From a virus, in the IMG/VR virus record IMGVR_UViG_3300030107_003150, positions 1-21,297 of that record: a stretch of DNA of 21,297 nucleotides, one strand, 5' to 3'. The notes under the pieces are model-generated. The model ran no database searches and had not been told where the DNA came from. It was given only the letters and a program-made list of their open reading frames with translations. The position numbers were made by a program, and so were the translations under genes. Shown here piece by piece: positions 8,127 to 15,831 of this stretch. Numbering within the stretch: the first letter of the stretch is position 1; each line of letters starts with the position of its first letter.

Positions 8127-11100
8127 TGGCAAACCGCAAAATTTCAGAGTTTACAGCCTTAACGGCTCCAGCGTCAGGGGATACCTTTGCGATTCTTGAT
8201 GTAGATGCTAGTGGTGCGGAAGTTAATAAAAAGATTACTTTTGCGAATGTTTTAGGTAAGGCTCCAGATGGTACTGCTGCTGCTCCAGCTTTTAGCTTTA
8301 ACTCAGATACAAACTCTGGAATTAGTGGAGGTTCAGATACTTTTGTTATAAGCACAGGTGGTACTGCTGCTATCTCTGTTGATAGCTCCCAGAATGTGAC
8401 GTTGAGTGCGAATTTGACTGTCAGTGGAACGACTACAACGATTGATACGACTACGCTGACTGTTAAAGATAAAAATATTGAGATTGCAAAAGGTAATGGT
8501 AATGATGCTGCTGTTGATGGTGCAGGTATAACAATTGATTCAACTGATGGTGATAAGACCTGGAACTGGGTTGATTCAACTGATGCTTGGACAAGTAGTG
8601 AACATATTAATTTAGCTTCAGGGAAAGAATATAAAATTAACAACACAACGGTTATAGGGGCAGCAGGGGCAGTTGTTCTTAGTGATGGACAGAGGAATAC
8701 TGTAGCTGGTACTAATGCAGGAGATAGTTTTACTGGAACTGATGCTATTAATAATACATTAATTGGATATAACGCTGGAACAGCAATAACAACTGGTGAT
8801 AATAATACTGCTATCGGTGAAGAAACATTCTCTGCAAATACAACAGGTTATGCCAATGTTGCCGTTGGTAATCATGCTCTAGATGCTAATACTACAGGTA
8901 TTTATAATACTGGTGTTGGTTATAATACTGTATCATCTTGTACAACTGGTAATAGGCATACTGGATTAGGTTCAGGAGCTTTAGAACATACTACAACTGG
9001 TAATGATAACACTGGAGTAGGGCAATATGCTTTACAAGCTAATACAACAGCAAGTAACAACACTGCTGTTGGTAGCTATACGCTGAAGCTAAACACAACA
9101 GGTGCTAATAATACTGCTACTGGTTATGCTGCATTAGATGCAAACACTACTGGTGATTTTAATAATGCTTTTGGTTCTGGTGCTTTAGGAGCAAATACTA
9201 CTGCTGATGGTAACTCTGCTTTTGGTCACGGTGCCTTGAATGCAAACACAACTGGAGCTACTAATACTGCTGTTGGATATGTTGCTCTAGCTGCAAATAC
9301 AACTGCAGCTAATAACACTGCTGTTGGGTATCAAGCTTTAGATACAAACACAACAGGTGCTAATAATGTCGCAGTGGGTGTTAACGCTTTAGATGCAAAC
9401 ACTACTGCAGATAATAATACTGCGATTGGAGCGTTTGCATTAATTCTAAATACTACTGGTGCTGAGAATACTGCTGTTGGTAAGGGAGCTTTATCTGCTA
9501 ATACCACTGCAGATAATAATACTGCTGTTGGGTATCATGCCTTAGATTTAAACACAACAGGATCTAATAATACTGCTTTTGGTACTTATTCATTAGACGC
9601 CAACACAACTGGAAATCAGAACGTAGCGGTAGGTAGAGATGCCTTAACGGCAAACACAACTGGCAATTATAATGTAGTTATTGGTTCTTATGCTTTAGAT
9701 TCAAACACAACTGCAGATAGTAATACAGCTTTAGGCCATGTTGCATTAACATTAAACACCACAGGAGCACAGAACACTGCTGTTGGTAAAGGTGCTTTAT
9801 CTGCAAATACCACTGCATCTAACAATACTGCTGTTGGTTATCATGCCTTGGATTTAAACACCACAGGAGCACAGAACACTGCTGTTGGTGCAGGTTGTTT
9901 AGTAGCAAACACAACTGCGTCTAATAATACTGGTCTTGGTTTTGAGGCATTAAATGCAAACACAACAGGAGCATCTAATACTGCTGTGGGTCGTGATGCA
10001 TTAGAAGAAAATACAGAAGGAAATAATAATATTGGTGTTGGCTATCAAGCATTAAGAGTAAACACAACTGGTTTAGCTAACGTAGCTGTTGGTGCTATTG
10101 CTCTAGATGCAAATACAACTGGTGATTACAATACAAGCATAGGGTATGAATCATTATCAGCAAACACCACAGCAGATTCAAATACTGGATTAGGTTCATT
10201 TGCTTTAAGATACAATACAACAGGAGCTGATAATACTGCTACTGGATATAAAGCATTAGAAGCAAACACTACTGGTGCTAGTAATACTTCTGTTGGTAGA
10301 AGTGCATTAGGTGCTAATACCACTGCAAGTTATTCTTCGGCTGTTGGACATGCTGCTTTAGCTAATAACACAACAGGAGCTAATAACACTGCGTTGGGAT
10401 ATGCTGCCTTAACAGCAAACACAACTGGAGCTGATAACACTGGTATTGGTAAAGATGCATTAAAAACAAATTCAACTGGAAGTAATAATACGGCTATTGG
10501 TAAGAGTTCTTTACAAGACAATACAACAGGAAATAATAATACTGCTATAGGTTTAAAGGCATTAGACAATAATACAACAGGAAATTCTAACGTAGCTATT
10601 GGTAATTATGCTGGAGAGCAAACGACTACAGGTAGTTATAACGTTTCTATGGGTTATGATGCATTAGAAGCAAACGCAACAAATTCTAATAACACTGCTG
10701 TTGGTCATAGGGCATTACAGGATAATACTGCAGATGATAATACTGCTGTTGGTTATTCTGCATTAAAAGAAAATACAACAGGTACTAAGAATACTGCTAT
10801 AGGTAGGACTCCGTTAAGTACAAACACAACTGGATCTTATAATGTTGCTGTTGGTTATGGTGCATTAGACGCAAACACAACAGGAGGTAATAATGTTGGT
10901 GTTGGTCCTAATTCATTAGGTGCAAATACAACAGCTAGCAATAATACTGCTATTGGTAATGATGTGCTGAAGTTAACTACTACTGGTGGTGATAATACTG
11001 CGGTTGGTATGTCAGCTATGGAAGATAACACCACAGGAATAGGAAATACTGCAGTTGGTCACGATGCTTTAGAAAAAAATACTACTGCAAATTATAATAC

Positions 11101-12124
11101 TGGTATTGGTCTTGAAGCATTACATGCAAATACTACTGGTGCAAATAACGTTGCTGTTGGTGCTTTCAGTTTAGACGCTCATACTACTGGACAACAAAAT
11201 ACAGGTGTAGGTTATGGTGCATTAGGAGCAAGTACGACTGCTGATTACAATACTGCTTTTGGTTCTGGAACTTTATCAAGCGTAACGACTTCAGAAAATA
11301 ATGTAGCGATGGGTAGAGCAGCGTTATATAACAATACTGCTGCTGATAATACTGCTATTGGATCATTAGCTTTATACCTAAATACAACTGGTGCAAGCAA
11401 CACTGGTTGCGGTAGAGGTGCTTTGCAATCTAATACAACAGGTGCAAATAACACTGCTGTTGGATATCAAGCTCTAGATACAAACACAACTGGAGGTAGT
11501 AACACTGCTGTTGGTTATGCTGCATTGACTGCTTGTGTAACAGGACAAAGAAATACTGCAGTAGGTTATCAAGCTTTAGATGTATGCACAGGTAATGACA
11601 ACACTGCAATAGGTCTTAGTGCTGGTGGTGCTTTAACATCTGGAGCTGAAAATACTTGTCTTGGTAGATCAGCAGGAGGGAATATCACTTCAGGTGATGA
11701 GAATATTTGTGTTGGATATGGTTCTGAAACGAGTTCTGCTACCGTTGATGGAGAATGTGTTTTAGGTTCTTCTGATATTGGTACTTTACGATGCAATACT
11801 CAAACTATTTCATCATTATCAGATCAAAGAGATAAAACAGAAATCATTGATTTACCAATAGGTCTTGATTTTATACATCAGTTGAAACCTAGAAAGTTTA
11901 AATGGGCATCAAGAGATGGAAATAGAAAAGATGGTACTTATGAAGCTGGATTTGTAGCACAAGAACTTCAAAATACTGAATCTTTAACTTCTGTTGATTA
12001 TTTACACTTAGTATTAGCAGAAAATCCCAATAGGCTAGAAGCATCTTATGGGCAATTAGTTCCTGTTTTAGTTAAAGCAGTACAAGAATTATCAGCAAAA
12101 GTCACGGCCCTCCAAGCAGGGTAG
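8126..12124 (+). CDS. Giant repeat tail fibre with S74-type intramolecular chaperone
   Basis: A 1332-residue fibre. Residues 1-224 are a typical phage fibre base (MANRKISEFTAL, then DTNSGISGGSDTFVISTGG and a TLTVKDKNIEIAKGN strand motif). Residues 225-1207 are 58 tandem units of 17 residues (consensus xNNTAVGYxALxANTTG). Residues 1232-1332, starting SDQRDKTEI and containing AGFVAQELQ and SYGQLVPVLVKAVQEL, are a Peptidase_S74 chaperone domain. In known cases this domain helps a trimer fold and then cuts itself off just before the conserved Ser, here S1232. The repeats probably form a long trimeric beta-solenoid shaft, comparable in style to YadA-like heads. The last 130 residues before the chaperone are cysteine-rich. 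The start directly follows the collar stop. Confidence 0.88.
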   Translation: MANRKISEFTALTAPASGDTFAILDVDASGAEVNKKITFANVLGKAPDGTAAAPAFSFNSDTNSGISGGSDTFVISTGGTAAISVDSSQNVTLSANLTVSGTTTTIDTTTLTVKDKNIEIAKGNGNDAAVDGAGITIDSTDGDKTWNWVDSTDAWTSSEHINLASGKEYKINNTTVIGAAGAVVLSDGQRNTVAGTNAGDSFTGTDAINNTLIGYNAGTAITTGDNNTAIGEETFSANTTGYANVAVGNHALDANTTGIYNTGVGYNTVSSCTTGNRHTGLGSGALEHTTTGNDNTGVGQYALQANTTASNNTAVGSYTLKLNTTGANNTATGYAALDANTTGDFNNAFGSGALGANTTADGNSAFGHGALNANTTGATNTAVGYVALAANTTAANNTAVGYQALDTNTTGANNVAVGVNALDANTTADNNTAIGAFALILNTTGAENTAVGKGALSANTTADNNTAVGYHALDLNTTGSNNTAFGTYSLDANTTGNQNVAVGRDALTANTTGNYNVVIGSYALDSNTTADSNTALGHVALTLNTTGAQNTAVGKGALSANTTASNNTAVGYHALDLNTTGAQNTAVGAGCLVANTTASNNTGLGFEALNANTTGASNTAVGRDALEENTEGNNNIGVGYQALRVNTTGLANVAVGAIALDANTTGDYNTSIGYESLSANTTADSNTGLGSFALRYNTTGADNTATGYKALEANTTGASNTSVGRSALGANTTASYSSAVGHAALANNTTGANNTALGYAALTANTTGADNTGIGKDALKTNSTGSNNTAIGKSSLQDNTTGNNNTAIGLKALDNNTTGNSNVAIGNYAGEQTTTGSYNVSMGYDALEANATNSNNTAVGHRALQDNTADDNTAVGYSALKENTTGTKNTAIGRTPLSTNTTGSYNVAVGYGALDANTTGGNNVGVGPNSLGANTTASNNTAIGNDVLKLTTTGGDNTAVGMSAMEDNTTGIGNTAVGHDALEKNTTANYNTGIGLEALHANTTGANNVAVGAFSLDAHTTGQQNTGVGYGALGASTTADYNTAFGSGTLSSVTTSENNVAMGRAALYNNTAADNTAIGSLALYLNTTGASNTGCGRGALQSNTTGANNTAVGYQALDTNTTGGSNTAVGYAALTACVTGQRNTAVGYQALDVCTGNDNTAIGLSAGGALTSGAENTCLGRSAGGNITSGDENICVGYGSETSSATVDGECVLGSSDIGTLRCNTQTISSLSDQRDKTEIIDLPIGLDFIHQLKPRKFKWASRDGNRKDGTYEAGFVAQELQNTESLTSVDYLHLVLAENPNRLEASYGQLVPVLVKAVQELSAKVTALQAG
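8798..11746 (+). repeat. 58 tandem 51-bp units coding 17-residue fibre repeats
   Basis: Counting units by hand gives 55 of 17 codons and three of 16 codons (those reading HRALQDNTA, RAALYNNTA and YQALDVCTG), which together fill exactly the 983 codons. The invariant features are N-T/V-A-V/I-G in the first half and A-L...NTT-G/A in the second. Most DNA copies are diverged. A stretch of 36 bases is identical at 9752-9787 and 9854-9889 (two units apart), and units 14-15 resemble units 20-21, pointing to local duplication. Confidence 0.9.
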
Positions 12125-12150
12125 AATAAAACTATTCATTCTTAATTCTC

Positions 12151-12399
12151 ATGGCTGAAAGAACAGCAGATGAAGTTGCAGCAATTTTTACTGCTGCTGG
12201 TGATAGCGTCACCTTGATCAATTCCGTTGCAGGACAATCATCTATAACTGATGATGACAAGGCAACTCTTAAAAGAAATGTTGACCACCTTGAAATTATC
12301 AAGGCATATAAAAAAGAAGATGGAACGACTTCTATCTGGACATCCGAATCTTTTACAGCTATAGATGCAGCCGTTACACTTGGAAAGTCTAAATACTAA
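12151..12399 (+). CDS. Small protein of unknown function downstream of the fibre
   Basis: An 82-residue protein starting MAERTADEVAAIFTAAG and ending DAAVTLGKSKY. No signal peptide, membrane segment or catalytic motif is seen. It looks soluble and mostly helical in the first half. It follows the fibre stop by 26 bases without an evident ribosome binding site and precedes the next ATG by two bases, so it belongs to the same late transcript. The position just after a long fibre suggests a virion accessory or fibre-assembly role, but this is only context. I do not recognise the family. Confidence 0.7.
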   Translation: MAERTADEVAAIFTAAGDSVTLINSVAGQSSITDDDKATLKRNVDHLEIIKAYKKEDGTTSIWTSESFTAIDAAVTLGKSKY

Positions 12400-12401
12400 T
12401 T

Positions 12402-12611
12402 ATGACTGATCAACTTTCTAAATGGAAAACAACCTTAGCTGAAAAAGAACAGTATAAGGTACAGCTAGAAAATGCTTTAAATACAACTATCTCTGAAATC
12501 CTTCAATTAAAAGGTGGGATTCAGTATGCAGAGTCGGCTGTTCAGGAAGAAGAGCCTGAGCCTTCATGCGAAGTATCAAGTGAAGAGGCAACAGAGGAAG
12601 AAGCCCAATAA
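12402..12611 (+). CDS. Small coiled-coil protein with acidic tail
   Basis: A 69-residue protein. Residues 1-45 (KWKTTLAEKEQYKVQLENAL and on to ILQLKGGIQYAE) form a predicted coiled coil. Residues 48-69 are strongly acidic (EEEPEPS, EEATEEEAQ). The pattern of a KW-containing helix, an LKGGIQY motif and an acidic tail resembles a short family I recall from marine cyanophages, with no known function. It starts two bases after the preceding stop. A structural or assembly role is possible from the neighbourhood. There is a single cysteine. Confidence 0.7.
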   Translation: MTDQLSKWKTTLAEKEQYKVQLENALNTTISEILQLKGGIQYAESAVQEEEPEPSCEVSSEEATEEEAQ

Positions 12612-12661
12612 CAACAATTAGGCTAGTGTGAGCAAGAGCTTTTAAAATTGCGTCTCTTATC

Positions 12662-12904
12662 ATGCAAAAAATTCTCAACATTATCAGTGTAATCTCCTTT
12701 GTTCTTGTAGCAGCAATTACTGGTGGCGGGGTGTTTGGTTATTTATGGATAACTAATGAAGATAATCAGAAAATGCTTCAAGACAAAGCCATGGAGAAAG
12801 TAATGGGTGCAATAAAATTACCTGGATTATCTGGCCCTGTCCTTCCTACTGCTGCTCCTAAAGCTGCTGGTGATGCTGGTGGATTTAGTATTCCTAAGTT
12901 TTGA
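12662..12904 (+). CDS. Small membrane-anchored protein
   Basis: An 80-residue protein with one N-terminal hydrophobic segment (about residues 5-29, ISVISFVLVAAITGGGVFGY), a charged helix (EDNQKMLQDKAMEKVMGAI) and a Pro/Ala/Gly tail ending FSIPKF. The first segment could be a signal anchor or an uncleaved signal. The arrangement resembles short proteins in marine cyanophage structural regions (recollection). The ATG at 12662 lies after a 50-base gap in which I see no other gene. The TGA overlaps the TTG start of the next gene by four bases, so the two are likely coupled. Confidence 0.7.
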   Translation: MQKILNIISVISFVLVAAITGGGVFGYLWITNEDNQKMLQDKAMEKVMGAIKLPGLSGPVLPTAAPKAAGDAGGFSIPKF

Positions 12905-13623
12905 CAGAGATACCAAAAATAGGAGTCAATTCTATTGGGATTGAATCAGTTAGAACATATCTTATAAACGCTCCAACAATTAATACTCCTAATGTCCCTG
13001 TGGTCGTTCCTATGGGATTTCCTGTTGTTAATATTCCTGGCTGTGTTGAAGCAAGACGATCTTATGAAAATGAAAATTTAGTTACTAATGATCCTGATGG
13101 GAATTTAGTTCTATGTGATGCACAATATCCGTCCTATGACGCAATGAATTTTACTCCCGAAGAACTTATTTACACAGAAGAATCAGAACCTCAACGATAC
13201 GAACAACCAGAAACGCCTCCAGCACCAGAAGTACCAAAAGCAAAGCCACAAGATTGTCCTCCTGATGGTGCGCCTGAAGTTGGGACAAAAGTAGAAGAAG
13301 GTACTAAACAGATTATCAAGTATGAATTGGTAGGAAACCGTTGTGTAACTAGATATAAAAAATTAAATGTTCAACAACAGATAATTGATGCGATACCTAC
13401 GGTTCCGCAAGTAATCAAAACGGGCTCAATCACACTGGTCGCTACAACGGCTGCATTGAGTACACCACTGCTTTTGAAGGCTGTAAAACCTATCATTAAG
13501 CAGGTGGTAAATAGGGTTAAAAAGATGTTAGGTAAGAAAGTGGAACGTCCAAACTTATCTGAAAGAAGAACTACTTCTTATCGAGAGAAGAGGGGTTTGC
13601 CTCCTTTGAAGAAGAAGAAATAG
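12901..13623 (+). CDS. Conserved cyanophage-type protein of unknown function, basic C-terminus
   Basis: A 240-residue protein with a TTG start at 12901 that overlaps the preceding stop as TTGA. The coding pattern (MTEIPKIGVNSIGIESV) begins right there and no ATG is available earlier. Order: an N-terminal proline/valine-rich part with VPMGFPVVNIPGCVEA (about 37-52), a proline-rich acidic linker (95-125), a segment KIIKYELVGNRCVTRY-like at about 138-152, a hydrophobic stretch SITLVATTAALSTPLLL (about 178-194), and a very basic tail ending LPPLKKKK. I recall similar proteins in marine cyanophages next to the same small membrane protein, without function. Its last 53 bases overlap, tail to tail, the end of the opposite-strand gene. 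Confidence 0.72.
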   Translation: MTEIPKIGVNSIGIESVRTYLINAPTINTPNVPVVVPMGFPVVNIPGCVEARRSYENENLVTNDPDGNLVLCDAQYPSYDAMNFTPEELIYTEESEPQRYEQPETPPAPEVPKAKPQDCPPDGAPEVGTKVEEGTKQIIKYELVGNRCVTRYKKLNVQQQIIDAIPTVPQVIKTGSITLVATTAALSTPLLLKAVKPIIKQVVNRVKKMLGKKVERPNLSERRTTSYREKRGLPPLKKKK

Positions 13624-14212
13624 GAGGAATGTTATGTCTATGAGGAAGCACTTGTCCCATCTTCGGCTTAACAAGGACATCTTCACATAAGGAATAAAAA
13701 ACTGAACCTTTAGCAAATTCAATTCCAGAAAGTTTTAGCTGACCACATTCTTTCAAACGAGCAACGTGCCAGGATAATTGTTTATCAGCAAGGACTTGTT
13801 CTTGGATCGCTATTTGAGCATCAGCAGCTCTCTTGCATCTTTTTTGTAAAGAGTTATCTAATGGCATGGAGAAAGTAATACTAAATCCCCAATTTAAACT
13901 TGCAGAATCTTTCTGACCTGTCCTTACATCTTGGTAATAAATAACATTTCCATCATCGTCATACACTGGCGAGGAGTACCAATATTCATGTGGAAGCTGT
14001 TGCTGGAAGCTGTCGGTTAGGAAGGGAGAAGCCGTGAGCATTGGCCCTTGACAAACTATTCCATTACCATATTGGTTTTGTATCATATTACCTTGCAAAG
14101 ATTGTATAGCCATGTTGGTCACTGAACCACTGGAATTGGCTACGGGAGCTGCGGTCTGGGAGGTATTTGCTAATACTTTTAAAGGGTTAAGTGCAAATAT
14201 TATTGAGAGAAT
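13571..14212 (-). CDS. Exported protein of unknown function, last gene of the minus operon, no standard start
   Basis: A continuous frame with a clear export signal (ILSIIFALNPLKVLA then NTSQ) and a coherent mature part: SGSVTNMAIQSLQGNMIQN, YGNGIVCQGP, WGFSITFSMPLDNSLQKRC and ARLKECGQLKLSGIEF. There are four cysteines. It follows the previous exported protein, as in related cyanophage pairs I recall. No ATG, GTG or TTG lies at a suitable place. The nearest in-frame ATG (14371) would read 53 residues of Asn/Arg/Ser-rich shadow sequence inside the upstream gene. An ATT at 14212, or an ATA at 14203 overlapping the upstream TAA, would give a normal signal peptide, so I use 14212. A frameshift or a mutated start is also possible. 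Confidence 0.6.
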   Translation of the reverse strand: MLSIIFALNPLKVLANTSQTAAPVANSSGSVTNMAIQSLQGNMIQNQYGNGIVCQGPMLTASPFLTDSFQQQLPHEYWYSSPVYDDDGNVIYYQDVRTGQKDSASLNWGFSITFSMPLDNSLQKRCKRAADAQIAIQEQVLADKQLSWHVARLKECGQLKLSGIEFAKGSVFYSLCEDVLVKPKMGQVLPHRHNIPPISSSSKEANPSSLDKK

Positions 14213-14634
14213 GTAGAGGTAGTTTCTGTTACGCTTTCTACCTGAGTTGTGCGAGTTATGTTTGTTATATTTGATAAACCTGGCCCGTGGTAAACCTGAT
14301 TCATTTGAAACGCTGCCCCTGCATTTTTGATAGTTACATTGGGCATTGTTGTTAGATCGGCTCCAGTCCATTGGTAGGTCGTTCCATTTACAGTTTGGTT
14401 AATAGTTGTTGGATCGGGCAACATTGTTGCTCCATCTATATCTAAATTTGTCCCAGTAATACTCAGAGAATGGCCCGTATTATAATCTGTTGATACAATA
14501 TTTTCTGTAATATTTTGAGTAGTTCGTGTCACTGCGGTCATAGATCCGCTAGAGAAATTAGGTACCACAGGTACTGCTATGACTGGTTTTTGCCACCCAT
14601 TTAATAACAACAATAGCGAAAGATAGCGTTTCAT
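14200..14634 (-). CDS. Exported protein of unknown function (signal peptide, Thr/Asn-rich)
   Basis: A 144-residue protein starting MKRYLSLLLLLNGWQKPVIA, a signal peptide with likely cleavage near residue 20. The mature part is rich in Thr, Asn and Ser, with TDYNTGHSLSITGTN, YQWTGADL, an AFQMNQVYHGPGLSN-like segment and the end VTETTSTFSQ. It has no cysteine. It looks like a strand-rich secreted or surface protein; similar ones occur in marine cyanophages (recollection). The start overlaps the oxygenase stop as TAATG. Its role could be on the virion or at the host envelope late in infection; the sequence does not decide. Confidence 0.72.
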   Translation of the reverse strand: MKRYLSLLLLLNGWQKPVIAVPVVPNFSSGSMTAVTRTTQNITENIVSTDYNTGHSLSITGTNLDIDGATMLPDPTTINQTVNGTTYQWTGADLTTMPNVTIKNAGAAFQMNQVYHGPGLSNITNITRTTQVESVTETTSTFSQ

Positions 14635-15227
14635 TAATGGATATAGGTAGAGATAATATATTTTTTATATTTTAAGGGTGGACATCCACGATGTATAAAA
14701 TTCCATACGGCAGGAAACATAACTAATTTCCCTACAGTTGGCTCAATTAATGTTCCATCTGCGAACTCAGTATGACCACCGCCATCATTTATTAAATCGT
14801 TTAAATAATATAACATTGCAAATATTCTAGGTCTTTCTTCATTGGTATTATCACTATGCCAATTAAATAATCCTCCTGGGTTATAGCTTTTTACGTTATA
14901 CCCTACATCTCTAAAATTATTTCCTTCAAACGGGTCAGGTCTTGGCTCTAATGTAGAGAAACCTTCCTCGCAATGATCTAGATAATTTCGTATATTTTGA
15001 CCAACATTTTTAACAAGTATTTCATCTATATCTTTCCATTCTTTTAGATTAGTAATGTAAAGGTCTTTAGAATCTTTAAGCGTTTTATCAACAACTTTTT
15101 CTCCTCTTCTTAAAATGTACCCATCAGTTTTTCTGTCATCTTTCTCGAATCTGTTGATAATTTCTTCGCATACATCTGCTGGTAAAGCATGATGATTGGT
15201 GTAGATATAATCTTCAAATTTGATCAT
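14634..15227 (-). CDS. 2-oxoglutarate/Fe(II) oxygenase, prolyl 4-hydroxylase-like
   Basis: A 197-residue protein of the 2OG-Fe(II) dioxygenase superfamily. The metal triad is visible: H124 and D126 in FNWHSDN and the distal H179 in WNFIHRG. The 2-oxoglutarate partner is probably K188 or K189 in PPLKYKKY. Between them is the jelly-roll pattern FAMLYYLND, GGGHTEFADG and VGKLVMFPA. Such enzymes couple decarboxylation of 2-oxoglutarate to hydroxylation of a substrate; marine cyanophages carry several and their targets are mostly unknown. Here it sits between a 31-residue membrane peptide and exported proteins in one operon, so a protein or glycan of the envelope or virion is a reasonable target (inference). 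The start overlaps the upstream stop as ATGA. Confidence 0.88.
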   Translation of the reverse strand: MIKFEDYIYTNHHALPADVCEEIINRFEKDDRKTDGYILRRGEKVVDKTLKDSKDLYITNLKEWKDIDEILVKNVGQNIRNYLDHCEEGFSTLEPRPDPFEGNNFRDVGYNVKSYNPGGLFNWHSDNTNEERPRIFAMLYYLNDLINDGGGHTEFADGTLIEPTVGKLVMFPAVWNFIHRGCPPLKYKKYIISTYIH

Positions 15228-15319
15228 TTATTTATATCCATGTAGTGTTTCCACATTAAAAAGTTGAATGTAAAAACAATAATCACAGCCACAAAAGCAA
15301 CAATTAGTGGAACATGCAT
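15224..15319 (-). CDS. 31-residue membrane peptide
   Basis: A 31-codon frame: a single hydrophobic helix (residues about 4-22, PLIVAFVAVIIVFTFNFLM) followed by a short charged end (HYMDINK). It fills exactly the gap between the exported protein upstream and the oxygenase downstream. Its ATG overlaps the upstream TAA as TAATG and its TGA overlaps the downstream ATG as ATGA. This fit on both sides matches the rest of the operon and is strong evidence that it is translated. A single-span inner-membrane peptide is predicted. Function is unknown; possible roles are membrane anchoring or a lysis accessory. Confidence 0.65.
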   Translation of the reverse strand: MHVPLIVAFVAVIIVFTFNFLMWKHYMDINK

Positions 15320-15831
15320 TAGTCCACCACCGATTCAACTACGGTCTGAGCCGTACAGCTAGAGCCTGCGCCCATTGTGCCAGCACAAGTATGAACGCCA
15401 GAACTAAGAGAAGTAATCGTTCCTCCAGAGACACCTCCCGATCCTGTGACTGTTACACCAAGAGAAGGCAAAGCTGGAACAACACCTCCAGTCACCGTAG
15501 TTGCACTTTGAATAGCATCACCCACCACCAGACTTTCGGTCAGACTTACGGCTGAGCCTGCTGTGGTTATTGTGAAATCAGTGTCCACAATTGCTGGAAC
15601 TCCTGAAGTCACGGAATCAGCCGTCAAGCCTCCGATGGCCCCAGAGGTAGTAGTTCCTCCAACCGTAGTGCTTGGTGTGATGTTGTTACCTGTAACGCTG
15701 TACGTTGTTCCGATTCTCGAAGCAGAACTATAAGCCGCATCTAAAGTGACTTTTGCCGAAGTGGTAATTGAGTGCCTCATGTCAGCTTGCACTGGACTTG
15801 CTAATAAAAGCAAGATTAAAAACTTTTTCAT
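15319..15831 (-). CDS. Exported Ser/Thr/Gly-rich protein
   Basis: A 170-residue protein with a classical signal peptide (MKKFLILLLLASPVQA, cleavage before DMRHS). The mature part begins ADMRHSITTSAKVTLDAA, followed by SRIGTTYSVTGNNI and a low-complexity Ser/Thr/Gly/Val tract typical of strand-rich surface or fibre-like proteins. Two cysteines near the end (HTCAG, SSCTA) could form a disulfide after export. The DMRHSI start of the mature part matches a cyanophage family I recall, with no function known. It overlaps the upstream gene as ATGA and the downstream membrane peptide as TAATG. Confidence 0.75.
   Translation of the reverse strand: MKKFLILLLLASPVQADMRHSITTSAKVTLDAAYSSASRIGTTYSVTGNNITPSTTVGGTTTSGAIGGLTADSVTSGVPAIVDTDFTITTAGSAVSLTESLVVGDAIQSATTVTGGVVPALPSLGVTVTGSGGVSGGTITSLSSGVHTCAGTMGAGSSCTAQTVVESVVD

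Noticed and set aside
7978-8646. 222-codon frame on the minus strand
   Set aside because: It lies across two clear plus-strand fibre genes, is Val/Leu/Ser-rich as expected from the reverse of Asp/Thr/Asn codons, and has no recognisable domain.
8798-11746. NTT/NTS motifs as glycosylation sites
   Set aside because: They are part of the structural repeat; sequon-based N-glycosylation is not expected for a phage of bacteria.
10126-11796. Several minus-strand frames of 65-79 codons inside the fibre repeats
   Set aside because: They repeat with the 51-bp unit and are reverse shadows of NTTG/AVG codons.
14213-14371. N-terminal extension of the last minus-operon gene to the ATG at 14371
   Set aside because: The extra 53 residues are Asn/Arg/Ser/His-rich shadow of the upstream exported protein and would bury the signal peptide.
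15307-15555. 82-codon plus-strand frame rich in Ser, Arg, Thr and Cys
   Set aside because: It is the reverse of the low-complexity exported protein gene on the minus strand.
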